Assembly (NCBI GenBank): GCA_964412115.1
Contig: CAYPMM010000005.1
Span: 1-44,608 of the forward strand
Direction: 5' to 3'
Source of the DNA: HO2-45-28 sp964412115
Lineage (GTDB): Bacteria > Patescibacteriota > Minisyncoccia > HO2-45-28
DNA: 44,608 bases
The position numbers were made by a program, and so were the translations under genes. Shown piece by piece: positions 24,301 through 32,746 of this stretch (positions within the stretch are counted from its first letter, which is position 1; the number at the start of each line of letters is the position of its first letter). The notes beneath the pieces were generated by a model, which searched no databases, was not told the DNA's origin, and saw only the letters and a list, made by a program, of their open reading frames with translations.

Positions 24301-24990
24301 CTTGGTGCGCTCCAAATCCATGTCTTTGGCCAAACGATATAAGGCCTCGGCTCCAATGCCCGCTTCAAACAAGTCGCCGTATTTAAGACTCAAGCGATGA
24401 TATTCAACTTCGGACAAAATCTGCAGAGGCCTGATATTTTCAAGTTCGGCTTTTGTTTTTTCATAGGCGTCTTTGAGCCGCGAGGTTTCGTCCTTTTTGG
24501 AAACCGCTTTTGACTTATGTTTGTATTCTTTATCCAGCTCGTTAAGTTTCTGGGCCCTGGCTTCTTCATCCACCCTAATCGTTATGTAGCTCGCGAAATA
24601 AATTACTTTTTCCAAATCCGGCAGAGTCAAATCAAAAAGAGTCCCGACTCTTGATGGAACGCCTCTTAAAAACCAGATGTGCGCCACCGGTCCGGCCAAA
24701 GCAATGTGTCCCATTCTTTCGCGCCTGACTATTGAGCGGGTAACTTCAACGCCGCATTTGTCGCAAACAATGCCTTTATAGCGCACCCGGCGGTATTTGC
24801 CGCAATAACATTCGTAATCTTTTTCCGGACCGAAAATACGCTCGTCAAAAAGGCCGTCTTTTTCGGCCCGCTGGGTGCGGTAATTTATGGTTTCGGGTTT
24901 GGTCACCTCGCCCCTTGACCACGAAAGAATACGGTCGGGCGAAGCTACTTTTAAAATTATTGACTCAAAATCGGTTGCTTTTGTTTCCAT
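21325..24990 (-). CDS. rpoC: DNA-directed RNA polymerase subunit beta'
   Basis: A full-length RpoC of 1221 residues, the catalytic partner of beta. The N-terminal zinc finger has C61, C63, C76 and C79 (CYCGKY and CDKCG). The Mg-binding loop NADFDGDQM lies at 492-500. The bridge helix and trigger-loop regions follow (GMKGLVRNPAGRVIELPI; GEPGTQLTMRTFHTGGVA). There are no large lineage-specific insertions, so it is shorter than the E. coli protein. It starts 12 bases after the downstream rpoB fragment and has no SD. Confidence 0.98.
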   Translation of the reverse strand: METKATDFESIILKVASPDRILSWSRGEVTKPETINYRTQRAEKDGLFDERIFGPEKDYECYCGKYRRVRYKGIVCDKCGVEVTRSIVRRERMGHIALAGPVAHIWFLRGVPSRVGTLFDLTLPDLEKVIYFASYITIRVDEEARAQKLNELDKEYKHKSKAVSKKDETSRLKDAYEKTKAELENIRPLQILSEVEYHRLSLKYGDLFEAGIGAEALYRLAKDMDLERTKAALEKDFEEGDLASKRKIVKRLALIKNMLRAGIRPEWMFLTVIPVTPPALRPMVPLDGGRHATADVNDLYRRVINRNNRLKKLLELSAPEVIVRNEKRMLQEAVDSLFDNSIKRGHSAATSQSQKRALKSLADTLRGKQGRFRQNLLGKRVDYSGRSVIVVGPNLKLHQCGLPKHMALELFRPFVISKLIVGGLAHNIRGANRMIDEPTPDVWAALEEVIKNKLVLLNRAPTLHRLGIQAFKPVLIEGNAIQVHPLVCPAYNADFDGDQMAVHVPLGAEAQKEAEELMWSVKNLTKPGSGEPIVNPTQDMVLGIYWLTKILPQAKGEASVFSSPNEAILVYEFGAVDLRAKIKVAVTDTPKYQSAAGEGGGFFETSVGRLLFNSALPDDFSFINREIGKKDLGQIVSLLIARYGREALPVILDKIKNFGFKYATVSGVSWGMDDLVVPEEKKGIIDEALAQEKEVDRQYDDGLLTDEDRYKKVVEIWNGVMQRVNELVPKTLDSMGPVHTMVSSAARGTWAQIAQMAGMKGLVRNPAGRVIELPIISNYKEGLGVLEYFIATHGARKGTADTALKTSVAGHLTRRLVDVAQDMIVNVEDCKDSSGILVTRKDSDDYGRGLANHVFGRVLAREAKDKHGQTLFKKGHLLSFDDADLVERSEIDEVYLRSPLACKVLRGICQQCYGYDLGTNEIVKLGEAVGIVAAQAIGEPGTQLTMRTFHTGGVATGGDITLGLPRVEELFEMRSPANPAILSEYDGTVIEIAEDGRDKIIKILIEQDSKAKNKKDESKEYRVPFGRSVVVEKGAGVKRGARLSDGSVDLRELFDLAGETEAQNYIINGISYIYASQGSSTNFKHMELIVRQMFSRSKVTDSGDTNFAVGAVVEKSELAEENENLGKKDKPAKAQTHPLGITRASLASSSFLAAASFQETTRVLISAALEGKKDKLRGLKENVIIGRIIPAGTGFHKDLGKDSYLKAESKKEEAESEALTE

Positions 24991-25002
24991 GTTGTTTTAT
25001 TT

Positions 25003-25584
25003 TTATTTAAAATTTTCGTCTCTATGGGACTCGTCAGAGAAACCGATATCGTTTTTAAGGCCGACCAGCTCAATGTCTAAAGCCAAACCCCTTAATTCAT
25101 TTAACAGCACGTGAAAAGACGCCGGCACGTTTGGAGTCTTAAACGGATCCCCTCTTACTATCGCGTCGTAAGCGGCCGAACGGCCCAAAACATCGTCCGA
25201 CTTTATGGTCAGCATCTCCTGCAAAACGTTTGCCGCCCCGTATCCCTCCAGCGCCCAAACCTCCATTTCGCCGAATCTTTGTCCCCCGCCCTGCGCTTTT
25301 CCGCCCAAAGGCTGCTGGGTGATGAGCGAATAAGGCCCGGTTGAGCGCATGTGTATCTTGTCTTCAACCATGTGATTCAGCTTCATCATGTAAATCTGGC
25401 CTACAGTTACCGGCTGGTCGAAGGCTTCGCCGGTCCGGCCGTCAAACATCTTTACTTTTCCGGTCGGAGGAATACCGGCCTTTTTAAGCTCTTCTTTTAT
25501 CTCTTCTTCGGTTGCTCCGCGAAAAGCCGGCGTGATCGCCTGATAGCCCAATTTTTCGGCCGCCCATCCAAGGTGGGTTTCCAT
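25003..25584 (-). CDS. rpoB: RNA polymerase subunit beta, C-terminal fragment
   Basis: A 193-residue frame corresponding to the C-terminus of RpoB. It begins METHLGWAAEKLGY, where normal RpoB has the continuation of RMNVGQILETHLG. It includes GKAQGGGQRFGEMEVWALEG, which anchors beta to beta'. It is in the same frame as the N-terminal part and starts three bases after that part's TAA stop, so it could be made by reinitiation, by readthrough, or from an undamaged gene if the stop is a sequence error. No SD precedes its ATG. Confidence 0.93.
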   Translation of the reverse strand: METHLGWAAEKLGYQAITPAFRGATEEEIKEELKKAGIPPTGKVKMFDGRTGEAFDQPVTVGQIYMMKLNHMVEDKIHMRSTGPYSLITQQPLGGKAQGGGQRFGEMEVWALEGYGAANVLQEMLTIKSDDVLGRSAAYDAIVRGDPFKTPNVPASFHVLLNELRGLALDIELVGLKNDIGFSDESHRDENFK

Positions 25585-25587
25585 TAT

Positions 25588-28197
25588 TTAGCCGACATTC
25601 ATTCGTCCGGCAACGCCCAGCGGATTTAAAACAATTTCAACCGCGGAGCCGTCCTCCAGATGCGGCATGTCTTCGACCGGAAGAATTTTTGAAATTACGC
25701 CTTTGTTGCCATGGCGCCCGGCAAGCTTGTCGCCGACCGAAATTTTCCTGACCTCGGCTATTTCAATTTGCACCTTTTTTATTACGCCCGTTTCAAGCGG
25801 GTCGCCCTTTTCCCGTGAAAATATTTTTACGCCGACCACCCTGCCTTTTCGGCCGTGCGGCATGCGCAGCGACGTGTCTTTAACCTCGCGCGCTTTTTCC
25901 CCGAAAATGGCCCGCAGCAGCCTTTCTTCCGGAGTAAGGTCGGCCTCTCCTTTGGGCGTGATTTTTCCGACCAGAATGTCTCCGGCCGCGATTTCAGCAC
26001 CTATGCGCACGATACCCTCTTCATCCAAATCCTTCAGTTTTTCCTCGCCGACATTTGGAATGTCATAAGTGGTTATCTCCGGCCCGAGCTTGGTATCTCT
26101 GACCGCGACCGAAAAATCGGTAATATGAACCGAGGTAAAAATATCTTTTTGAACCAGTCTTTCGGAAATTATTATCGCGTCTTCAAAATTCGCTCCGCCC
26201 CACGAAATAAAAGCCGCCAAAATGTTTTGGCCCAAAGCCAGCTGTCCCGAATCCGAAGACGAAACATCCGACAAGGTGTCCCCTTTTTTGACCTTGTCGC
26301 CGACATTTACTATCGGCCTTTGAGTTATGGCGGTAAAGTCGTTTGAACGCAGATAATTTATGAGTTTATAGGTTTTTTCCTTCTTGCCGGACTTAATCGT
26401 TATCGCCGAAGCGTCCACTTTGCTGACCACGCCGTCTTCAGGAGCGATAAGCAGACGGCCCGAATCGCGCGCGGCTCTTCCCTCAAGGCCGGTCGCGACC
26501 AGTGGCGCTTGCGGCTGTATGCAGGGTACGGCTTGGCGCTGCATGTTTGAACCCATCATCGCGCGGTTGGCGTCGTCATGGTCCAAAAAAGGAATGAGAC
26601 TCGTTGAAACACTGAAGGCTTGAGTCGGCGAAACATCTATAAAATCAACCGCTTCGCGTTTTATAATCGTGGGATAACTTTCAACTCTCGCCTCAACGTC
26701 ATCTTCCAGAATGACTCCGTTGTCGTCATATTTTACCGTGGACGAAGCGATATTGTGTTTAACCTCGTCAAAAGCGTTCAAATAAACAACTTCTTTGGTC
26801 AAAACTCCTTTTTTAACTTTAATGTAGGGAGTCTCAAGTATGCCCAAGTCATTTATGCGCGTAAAACTTGAAAGATGCACCACCAATCCTATGTTCGGGC
26901 CTTCAGGAGTCTGAATCGGGCAAATTCTCCCATAGTGTGACGGATGGACGTCCCTGACCTCAAAACCGGCGCGCTCTTTAGTAAGTCCGCCGGGACCCAT
27001 CGCGGTGAGCCGTCGCAAATGTTCAAGTTCGGTTAAAATATTTTCCTGGCGCATGTACTGCGAAAGCTGGCTGGTGGTGAAAAATTCTTTGACCGAAACC
27101 ATAAACGGCCTTGAGTTAATGAGCTGGGCCGGTGTTAGGGTGTTTATATCCAAAGTGGACATCCGGTCCTGAATGGTCCGTCTCATTCTCATCATTCCCA
27201 CGCGCAGTTTGTTTTGAAGCATTTCCCCTACTCCGCGAAGGCGCCTGTTGCCCAAATGGTCGATATCGTCCGGAATGGCCGACGGGTCGTTATTCATCTT
27301 TATTATTTGCGCTATGATGTCAACCAGGTCGCTCGACAAAATCGTCCGGGAATCGGCGCGTTCTTTGTCCGTAATGCCCAGTCTTGAATTCATCTTGCGC
27401 CGTCCGACAACCGACAAGTCGTAGCGTTCCGAAGAAAAAACTCCTTCCAGAAGGTCGCGGGCGGTATCAATCGTGGCCAGCTCCCCTGGCCTTAAACGCT
27501 TATAAATCTCAATGAACGCTTCTTCCGAATTGTGGGTCGGATCTTTTTCAAGAGTCCGTGAAATATAAGACACGTCCGAGTTGTCAAAAGAACTGAAAGT
27601 TTTTTTAATCTGCTCGTCATCGGACATTCCGAGCATCCTCAAAAGGGCGGTGACGGCGATTTTTCTTTTGCGGTCTATCCGGACGTAAATCGCGTTGTCC
27701 GATTCGGTTTCAATCTCAAGCCAGGCGCCTCTTGACGGAATGATTTTCGCGCCGAAAAATTTGCGCGCGCCGTAAGGATTGGCGGTAAAGTAAAGTCCGA
27801 AAGACCTCGCCAGCAATGAAACCACGACCCGCTCAACACCATTAACGATAAAAGTTCCGCGCGGGGTCATCGTCGGCATATCGGTTAAAAATATTTCCTG
27901 CTCCTTGATTTCTTTAGTCCGTTTATTGGTCAGTTTCGCGCGTATGCGAAGAGGGGTCTCGTAGGAAAGGTTGTGGGTCTTGGCGTGATATTCATCGCAT
28001 TTTGGCTCGTCAAAATAAAAACCCGAAAACTCCAAAGACAGCTCTTTGCCGGTATAGTCTTCAATGGGCGAAAATTCTTTAAAAAGCTCTCCTAAGCCCT
28101 CGTTTAAAAACCAGCTGAATGAATCCAGTTGAGGCGATGCAAGGGGGGGGAAATCAACCAATGGCGGCTTATAGGCAGAAAAATATTTTTTCTCCAT
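25588..28197 (-). CDS. rpoB: RNA polymerase subunit beta, N-terminal fragment (869 residues)
   Basis: RpoB from the N-terminus to the conserved NPLGVAGRMNVG, where TAA (25588-25590) replaces the near-invariant glutamine codon. With the following fragment it makes a beta of about 1064 residues, compact but otherwise complete. The rifampicin pocket lies at about 376-403 (SQLSQYMRQENILTELEH and on), with Arg at the position of E. coli Asp516 and Thr at Ser531. The conserved VRSPGVYF motif reads ARSFGLYF. Promoter at 28313-28340; leader about 110 nt; no SD. Ribosomal-protein genes usually found upstream are absent. Confidence 0.95.
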   Translation of the reverse strand: MEKKYFSAYKPPLVDFPPLASPQLDSFSWFLNEGLGELFKEFSPIEDYTGKELSLEFSGFYFDEPKCDEYHAKTHNLSYETPLRIRAKLTNKRTKEIKEQEIFLTDMPTMTPRGTFIVNGVERVVVSLLARSFGLYFTANPYGARKFFGAKIIPSRGAWLEIETESDNAIYVRIDRKRKIAVTALLRMLGMSDDEQIKKTFSSFDNSDVSYISRTLEKDPTHNSEEAFIEIYKRLRPGELATIDTARDLLEGVFSSERYDLSVVGRRKMNSRLGITDKERADSRTILSSDLVDIIAQIIKMNNDPSAIPDDIDHLGNRRLRGVGEMLQNKLRVGMMRMRRTIQDRMSTLDINTLTPAQLINSRPFMVSVKEFFTTSQLSQYMRQENILTELEHLRRLTAMGPGGLTKERAGFEVRDVHPSHYGRICPIQTPEGPNIGLVVHLSSFTRINDLGILETPYIKVKKGVLTKEVVYLNAFDEVKHNIASSTVKYDDNGVILEDDVEARVESYPTIIKREAVDFIDVSPTQAFSVSTSLIPFLDHDDANRAMMGSNMQRQAVPCIQPQAPLVATGLEGRAARDSGRLLIAPEDGVVSKVDASAITIKSGKKEKTYKLINYLRSNDFTAITQRPIVNVGDKVKKGDTLSDVSSSDSGQLALGQNILAAFISWGGANFEDAIIISERLVQKDIFTSVHITDFSVAVRDTKLGPEITTYDIPNVGEEKLKDLDEEGIVRIGAEIAAGDILVGKITPKGEADLTPEERLLRAIFGEKAREVKDTSLRMPHGRKGRVVGVKIFSREKGDPLETGVIKKVQIEIAEVRKISVGDKLAGRHGNKGVISKILPVEDMPHLEDGSAVEIVLNPLGVAGRMNVG

Positions 28198-28312
28198 ATT
28201 AAAATATTAAATTAAATAAAATAGGCTAAATACCCCTCCCTTTCCCTTGTTTTAGGGGGTTTTAGCGTCCTTATTATATTAATGACTAGGCCGATTCAGC
28301 ACCTAATAGCTT

Positions 28313-28340
28313 ATTATACTCCCCTTAAAAACCTTGTCAA
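28313..28340 (-). promoter_or_regulatory. rpoB-rpoC promoter
   Basis: Minus-strand TTGACA (28335-28340), 16-bp spacer, TATAAT (28313-28318). A lone perfect DnaA-box-like TGTGGATAA lies just upstream at 28359-28367. Confidence 0.82.
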
Positions 28341-28381
28341 GTCCGCAAGATAAGCCCTTGTGGATAACCGCCGCGGGATAT

Positions 28382-29506
28382 TTAGGGGTCGTTAGCCTGA
28401 AAAGATGATTTTATTTTTAAAGATGACAGGATTCCGAGAGCGGTAAAGAAGATTACCATTGACGACCCGCCATAACTTACGAACGGCAGAGGTAATCCCG
28501 TAATCGGCAAAACTCCGACATTCATTCCGACATGAATAAAAAACTGGGAGATGAGCAAAATGCTCAATCCCGCGGCGTAAAGCCTGCCGAAGTTGTCGCT
28601 TAAAAAAAATCCGGACCTGGCCACGCGCCACACCACCAAAAAGAAAAAAATAATAAGGAGCATGGAACCGAAAAAACCCCACTCTTCCGAAAAAGCGGCA
28701 AAAATAAAATCGGTCTGGTGTTCCGGAAGAAATTCGAGCCGCGACTGGCTCCCAAACCCTATGCCCCGTCCGAATAACCCCCCCGCGCCAACGGCAATTT
28801 TACTTTGAATGGTATGATAACCGGCGCCGGTCGGATCCAAATACGGATTTAAAAACGAATATATCCTCGCCTGCTGATATGGAGCCAAAATAAAAGTCCA
28901 GAGGAGCAATGAAATAAGAATGGAGGCACCCGACAAAATAAAAAAATGCTTTTTTGAAATTCCGGAAGCCATGACCATGCCGAGCCACAAAATGCCGATT
29001 ATGGAAGCCGAGCCGAGATCCGGCTGTAAAAAAATAATCCCTAAGGGCAAAAAAGCGTAAAGGCCGGAAACTATAATGTGCCTGACGTTCGCTATTTCAA
29101 TGTGTCTGCGCGAAAAATATTTGGCCAAGACCAAAACCAGAATGATTTTCGCGAGTTCGGACGGTTCGACCGAAAACGCTCCGAGGCGCAGCCAGCTTGA
29201 GGCCCCCTTGGTTTCGCCGCCGAACGCCAGGAGGAAAATTAACAGGGCGTTTATGAAAAAATAGATTATAACCAAAACAAAACCGGAGTATAGCCATCTT
29301 AAATCCGAAAAAGACAGGGCAAAAAAAACCGCCAGCCCCGCCCCTATCCAAATGAGCTGTCTCCAGAAAAAGTAATCGCCTCCGGCACCCGCCTGTTCCG
29401 GCAGGCCGAAAGATTTCATGGTCACAAGCCCCATAATCAAAAGCGGCAAAACGGACAATAGCAAAACCCAGTCTATTTTTTTTAAACTTTCGGTCATTAA
29501 CATCAA
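28382..29506 (-). CDS. rodA: rod-shape-determining protein RodA (SEDS glycosyltransferase)
   Basis: A 374-residue SEDS-family membrane protein with about ten transmembrane segments that polymerises peptidoglycan glycan strands with a partner transpeptidase. Diagnostic motifs are GASSWLRLGAFSVEPSELAK, QPDLGSASI, GLFGRGIGFGSQ with LEFLPEHQTDFIF, and PLPFVSYGGSSM near the C-terminus. RodA rather than FtsW is preferred from the compact N-terminus and the SQSRLEFLPEHQTDFIF loop, but the two are hard to separate without a tree. No partner PBP gene is adjacent. The true start may be the Met at residue 4. Confidence 0.92.
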   Translation of the reverse strand: MMLMTESLKKIDWVLLLSVLPLLIMGLVTMKSFGLPEQAGAGGDYFFWRQLIWIGAGLAVFFALSFSDLRWLYSGFVLVIIYFFINALLIFLLAFGGETKGASSWLRLGAFSVEPSELAKIILVLVLAKYFSRRHIEIANVRHIIVSGLYAFLPLGIIFLQPDLGSASIIGILWLGMVMASGISKKHFFILSGASILISLLLWTFILAPYQQARIYSFLNPYLDPTGAGYHTIQSKIAVGAGGLFGRGIGFGSQSRLEFLPEHQTDFIFAAFSEEWGFFGSMLLIIFFFLVVWRVARSGFFLSDNFGRLYAAGLSILLISQFFIHVGMNVGVLPITGLPLPFVSYGGSSMVIFFTALGILSSLKIKSSFQANDP

Positions 29507-29535
29507 TATATCATTGGGCTTAAAAATAAAAAAAC

Positions 29536-29557
29536 CGCCCCGATGAACATCGGGGCG
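29536..29557 (-). terminator. strong terminator at the end of the NAD locus
   Basis: CGCCCCGATG-TT-CATCGGGGCG followed on the minus strand by GTTTTTTTATTTTT, 12 bases after the nadE stop. Confidence 0.9.
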
Positions 29558-29569
29558 ATAATAAAATTA

Positions 29570-31576
29570 CTATATTTTTTCAGGAACCCGCCCTAGATCA
29601 TCAAGCCATGTCCGGGCTGACGCGTCAGACGGCATTCGCCAGTCGCCGCGAGGTGAAACACTGACCGAACCAACCTTGGGGCCATCCGGCATACAGGAAC
29701 GTTTATACTGATTGTCGAAAAATCTTGTCAGAAAAACCCCAAGCCACTTCTTTATCTCGCCGATTGAGTATTTGCCGTCAAAAGCGTGCAAAGCCATGCG
29801 CGCGATTTTAGACGGCTTGAATCCAAAACGGACAAAGTAATAGCCGGTAAAATCGTGAAGCTCGTATGGACCGATTATTTCTTCGGTTCTTTGCGTAACC
29901 TTGCCTTTTTTTAGCGGCAGAAGACCCGCGGAAATCGGCTCATCCAAAATCCTTCTCAAAATGTTTTGTACTTTTTCGTCAGAGAAAATTTTATCGCCAG
30001 CCCATTCAATCAAAAACGATATTAGTGTTTTCGGTATGCTTGCGTTAACGTTGTAGTGACTCGCGTGGTCGCCGAACATCGTGCAGTAGCCGATAAACGA
30101 CTCGGAAAGGTCCCCTGTTCCCAAATCCATTCCGCCATTTTTTGAAGCTACGGCAAGCTCAATAAATTTCCTTACCCATGCCTGAACGTTTTGGTAAGTC
30201 ACGTCGTGGGTCTTAAGGTCGTGACCAATTTCTTTCAGCACCGTCTTCGCGACATTTTTGATTGAAACTTCCTTAAACGTCGCGCCGACAGCGTCAATCA
30301 GATCACAAGCGTTTTTATAACCGGCTTCATCGGTTCCGAAACCGGGCATGGTTATGGCAATAACATCGGTCCTCGGCCTCTTCATCATATCCATGGCATA
30401 TGCCGCAACCAGCAAGGCAATCGTGGAGTCTTGTCCTCCGGAAACACCGACGACCACCTTTCTCTTACCTTCCGGCAGAACTTCCAGGCGTTTTCTCAGG
30501 CTCGTCGACTGTATCAGGAATATTTCCCGGCATCTTTTTTCGGCTTCGCCCGGGTCGCTCGGCACGAAAGGGTGAGGGTCTATAAATCTTTCGAAATACC
30601 GGCTATTTTTTTCGTCTCCGATATCCCCGTCAAAATAAACCGCTCTGAAATTTTTCCGGTTATCAAAGGCGTTCTGGCTAAAAGAACTTTGGCGCATGCG
30701 GTCCATAATTAGGGAATTTAAATCAACGTCGGCAACAATGTGGCCGGACTTGTCACTAAAGCGCTCGGTCCTTTTAAGCAGATTTCCGCGTTCGGCTATA
30801 TAACCGTCTCCATCCCAGGCAAGGTCGGTGGTTGACTCGCCAATACCGGCCGCGGAGTAAAGCTGTACTGCAATATTTTTGGCTGACGAGCCGACGACAA
30901 GACTTTCGCGATATTCGCCTTTGCCGACCGTGATGTTTGAGGCCGAAAGATTAGCCAGTACTGTGGCGCCTGCGAGCGCTCCAATCGCCGAAGGAGGTAC
31001 TGGAACCCAAATGTCTTCGCAGATTTCAGTATGCAGGATAAAATCGGGAAATTTTTTGGATTTAATCAGGATATCGTCTCCGCAAGAGACCTCATCTCCA
31101 AAAAAATCCGTAGTTTTGCTTGTCATTTCCCTGGCTGGTCTGAAATGGCGCAGTTCATAAAATTCGCGATATTCCGGAGGATAAGCTTTTGGCACAACTG
31201 CCAAAACTTTTCCTCTAATAAACGTTGCCGCGACATTGAAGAGTTTTCCGTCACAAAGCATCGGCAGGCCAACGGTAATCAGCATATTCCACGAGGCAGT
31301 TTTTGCGACCAGAAATTTCAAAGCGTCTTTTGCCGAGTCAAGCAACACCTGCGAAAAAAACAGGTCGCCGTTAGAATAGCCGGTTAGTCCGAGTTCCGGA
31401 CAAACGGCATACGCCGCGCCTTTTTGATAAGCCCTTTTAAGCTCTTCAAAATGGCTTTCGGTATTTTTTCGCGGGTCGGACAAATGCACCTTAGGTATAA
31501 CAACAGCCACACGTAAAAATCCGTGATTTCTGACAGAAAGAAATTTTTCGATTATACTTTGTTGTTTTTTGTCCAT
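29570..31576 (-). CDS. nadE: glutamine-dependent NAD+ synthetase
   Basis: A 668-residue two-domain enzyme converting nicotinate adenine dinucleotide to NAD with glutamine and ATP. The N-terminal nitrilase-type amidase has the triad E61 (PELGLTGYS), K130 (VVPKAYPP) and C186 (EICEDIW). The synthetase domain has the ATP loop SGGQDST at 379-385, and GTGDLSESFIGYC and KKWLGVFLTRFF further on. Both halves look intact, so free ammonia need not be supplied. It is the last gene of the NAD locus, 166 bases after prs, with a structured leader (31599-31660), a boxA-like motif and the SD AAGGAG before the ATG. Confidence 0.96.
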   Translation of the reverse strand: MDKKQQSIIEKFLSVRNHGFLRVAVVIPKVHLSDPRKNTESHFEELKRAYQKGAAYAVCPELGLTGYSNGDLFFSQVLLDSAKDALKFLVAKTASWNMLITVGLPMLCDGKLFNVAATFIRGKVLAVVPKAYPPEYREFYELRHFRPAREMTSKTTDFFGDEVSCGDDILIKSKKFPDFILHTEICEDIWVPVPPSAIGALAGATVLANLSASNITVGKGEYRESLVVGSSAKNIAVQLYSAAGIGESTTDLAWDGDGYIAERGNLLKRTERFSDKSGHIVADVDLNSLIMDRMRQSSFSQNAFDNRKNFRAVYFDGDIGDEKNSRYFERFIDPHPFVPSDPGEAEKRCREIFLIQSTSLRKRLEVLPEGKRKVVVGVSGGQDSTIALLVAAYAMDMMKRPRTDVIAITMPGFGTDEAGYKNACDLIDAVGATFKEVSIKNVAKTVLKEIGHDLKTHDVTYQNVQAWVRKFIELAVASKNGGMDLGTGDLSESFIGYCTMFGDHASHYNVNASIPKTLISFLIEWAGDKIFSDEKVQNILRRILDEPISAGLLPLKKGKVTQRTEEIIGPYELHDFTGYYFVRFGFKPSKIARMALHAFDGKYSIGEIKKWLGVFLTRFFDNQYKRSCMPDGPKVGSVSVSPRGDWRMPSDASARTWLDDLGRVPEKI

Positions 31577-31598
31577 GGTATATCTCTCCTTATTTTTA

Positions 31599-31660
31599 TT
31601 GAAAAGAACAATCCTTCTTAGAGCCGCTTACTACAAGTAAGAAGCTCTATGAAAGAGCGG
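31599..31660 (-). promoter_or_regulatory. structured leader element of nadE (62-nt repeat, copy 2)
   Basis: Differs from 32747-32808 at only three of 62 bases, all in loop or internal-loop positions. The RNA contains GCTCT, AGAGC and GCTCT in series, so the middle arm can pair with either neighbour. A CTTACT/AGTAAG stem lies inside, then CGGCTCTAAGAAGG and a boxA-like TGTTCTTTTC (31603-31609 core). Confidence 0.7.
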
Positions 31661-31697
31661 TGGCCGGTCTGAAAACAGACCACCGCTAATATTAATA

Positions 31698-31727
31698 ACA
31701 TATTTCTTGCGATCGCAAGAAATGTGT
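31698..31727. repeat. 30-nt palindrome after prs, centred on GCGATCGC
   Basis: Fifteen bases on each side pair, with one G-U. The centre is the same GCGATCGC found in the 50-bp palindrome at 5902. It follows prs by 15 bases and may act as an RNA 3' end or processing hairpin. Confidence 0.55.
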
Positions 31728-31742
31728 TTAAAGTCGGAGTTT

Positions 31743-32723
31743 TTAATAGAGGTCCTTCAGAAATTGCCAGCCAAACACCTTCATAATCGTCTCCGCAAAG
31801 ACCACCGAAACGTCGGCAACAATGATTTCCCGATTTGGAGATATGGAGCCTATGTTTTGGCTCATGGGATGCGAGTTGGTGGTTATAATATGGCCCGGAA
31901 ACGATTTCAGAAGTCTGGCAAAAGCCCTGTCGTCATTTAAAGCAAAGTGGCTGACAACCGCGTTAACTTTAGAAGCGCCGCGGTTCAGATAGGCATTCGC
32001 GGCGTTAACCAAACTACCCCCGCTTCTGACCATATCGTCATAAATAATGACGTCTTTATCCTTCACATCGCCTATAACTTCGGTTATTTCCGTCCGCCCT
32101 CCGTTGCGCTTTTTGTTTACCATCGCGATTCCTGTTCCGAATTTCTCGGCAAATGAGCGAACCCACATTGGGCGGCCGAGATCGGCGGACGCAAAAATTA
32201 TCTTTCCGGGGTCATTACACCAGCCCAGCTTATTCATGGTTTCAACCAATATCTTTTCGGCATAAAGCTCAAAGCGAAGGCAGTTGCCTTCAAAATAATG
32301 CGCGAGTCCGGAAATATGCAGATCCATCATCAGAAAAACATTGCGCTGGTCTCCGCTGGGAATGCCCGACAGACTGCGGGCGATTGTTTTTGCCGTGACC
32401 ACTTCACCCGGCTTAACGGCTCTTTCCATCGTTGAATAGCCCAAAAACGGAATTACGTAAACCGCCCGCCTGACGCCGTAGCCGGCCAAAGCGCATCCGA
32501 CACGATAAAGTTCAAGTAAATCCTCGTCCGTATGAGTGCTTGCCACAAAAACAACATCACGGCCCACAAGATCGGCGCGTTCTTTTATGCCTATTCTGTA
32601 ATATTTTTCGCCTCCGCCAAAAATTTTTCTCTCAATTTCGCAAACAGGGATATGGAGATGATTCGAAATCAGCTTTGCGAAATATTCGGAAGCTTGCGTA
32701 GAGAAAATCAGGGGCTCCGCCAT
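31743..32723 (-). CDS. prs: ribose-phosphate diphosphokinase (PRPP synthetase)
   Basis: A 326-residue Prs, making PRPP from ribose 5-phosphate and ATP. In this locus PRPP is the co-substrate of PncB. The ATP-binding region has FVASTHTDEDLLEL and IPFLGYSTMERAVKPGE, and the PRPP loop is VIIYDDMVRSGGSL. The sequence departs from the housekeeping Prs signatures, so it may be a pathway-dedicated paralogue. The ATG at 32723 was chosen because AAGGAGG lies upstream; the frame extends 12 residues further without support. Its leader carries the 62-nt structured repeat. Confidence 0.93.
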   Translation of the reverse strand: MAEPLIFSTQASEYFAKLISNHLHIPVCEIERKIFGGGEKYYRIGIKERADLVGRDVVFVASTHTDEDLLELYRVGCALAGYGVRRAVYVIPFLGYSTMERAVKPGEVVTAKTIARSLSGIPSGDQRNVFLMMDLHISGLAHYFEGNCLRFELYAEKILVETMNKLGWCNDPGKIIFASADLGRPMWVRSFAEKFGTGIAMVNKKRNGGRTEITEVIGDVKDKDVIIYDDMVRSGGSLVNAANAYLNRGASKVNAVVSHFALNDDRAFARLLKSFPGHIITTNSHPMSQNIGSISPNREIIVADVSVVFAETIMKVFGWQFLKDLY

Positions 32724-32746
32724 TGCAGTCCTCCTTGCGATTGAAT

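Noticed and set aside
25588..25590. TAA recoded as glutamine across the genome
   Set aside because: Other genes end normally at TAA and no other internal TAA was seen in conserved proteins, so a general code change is not supported.
28359..28367. DnaA box TGTGGATAA as a sign of the replication origin
   Set aside because: Only a single perfect box here, and no dnaA, dnaN or box cluster nearby. TTATTCACA at 1033 is likewise isolated.
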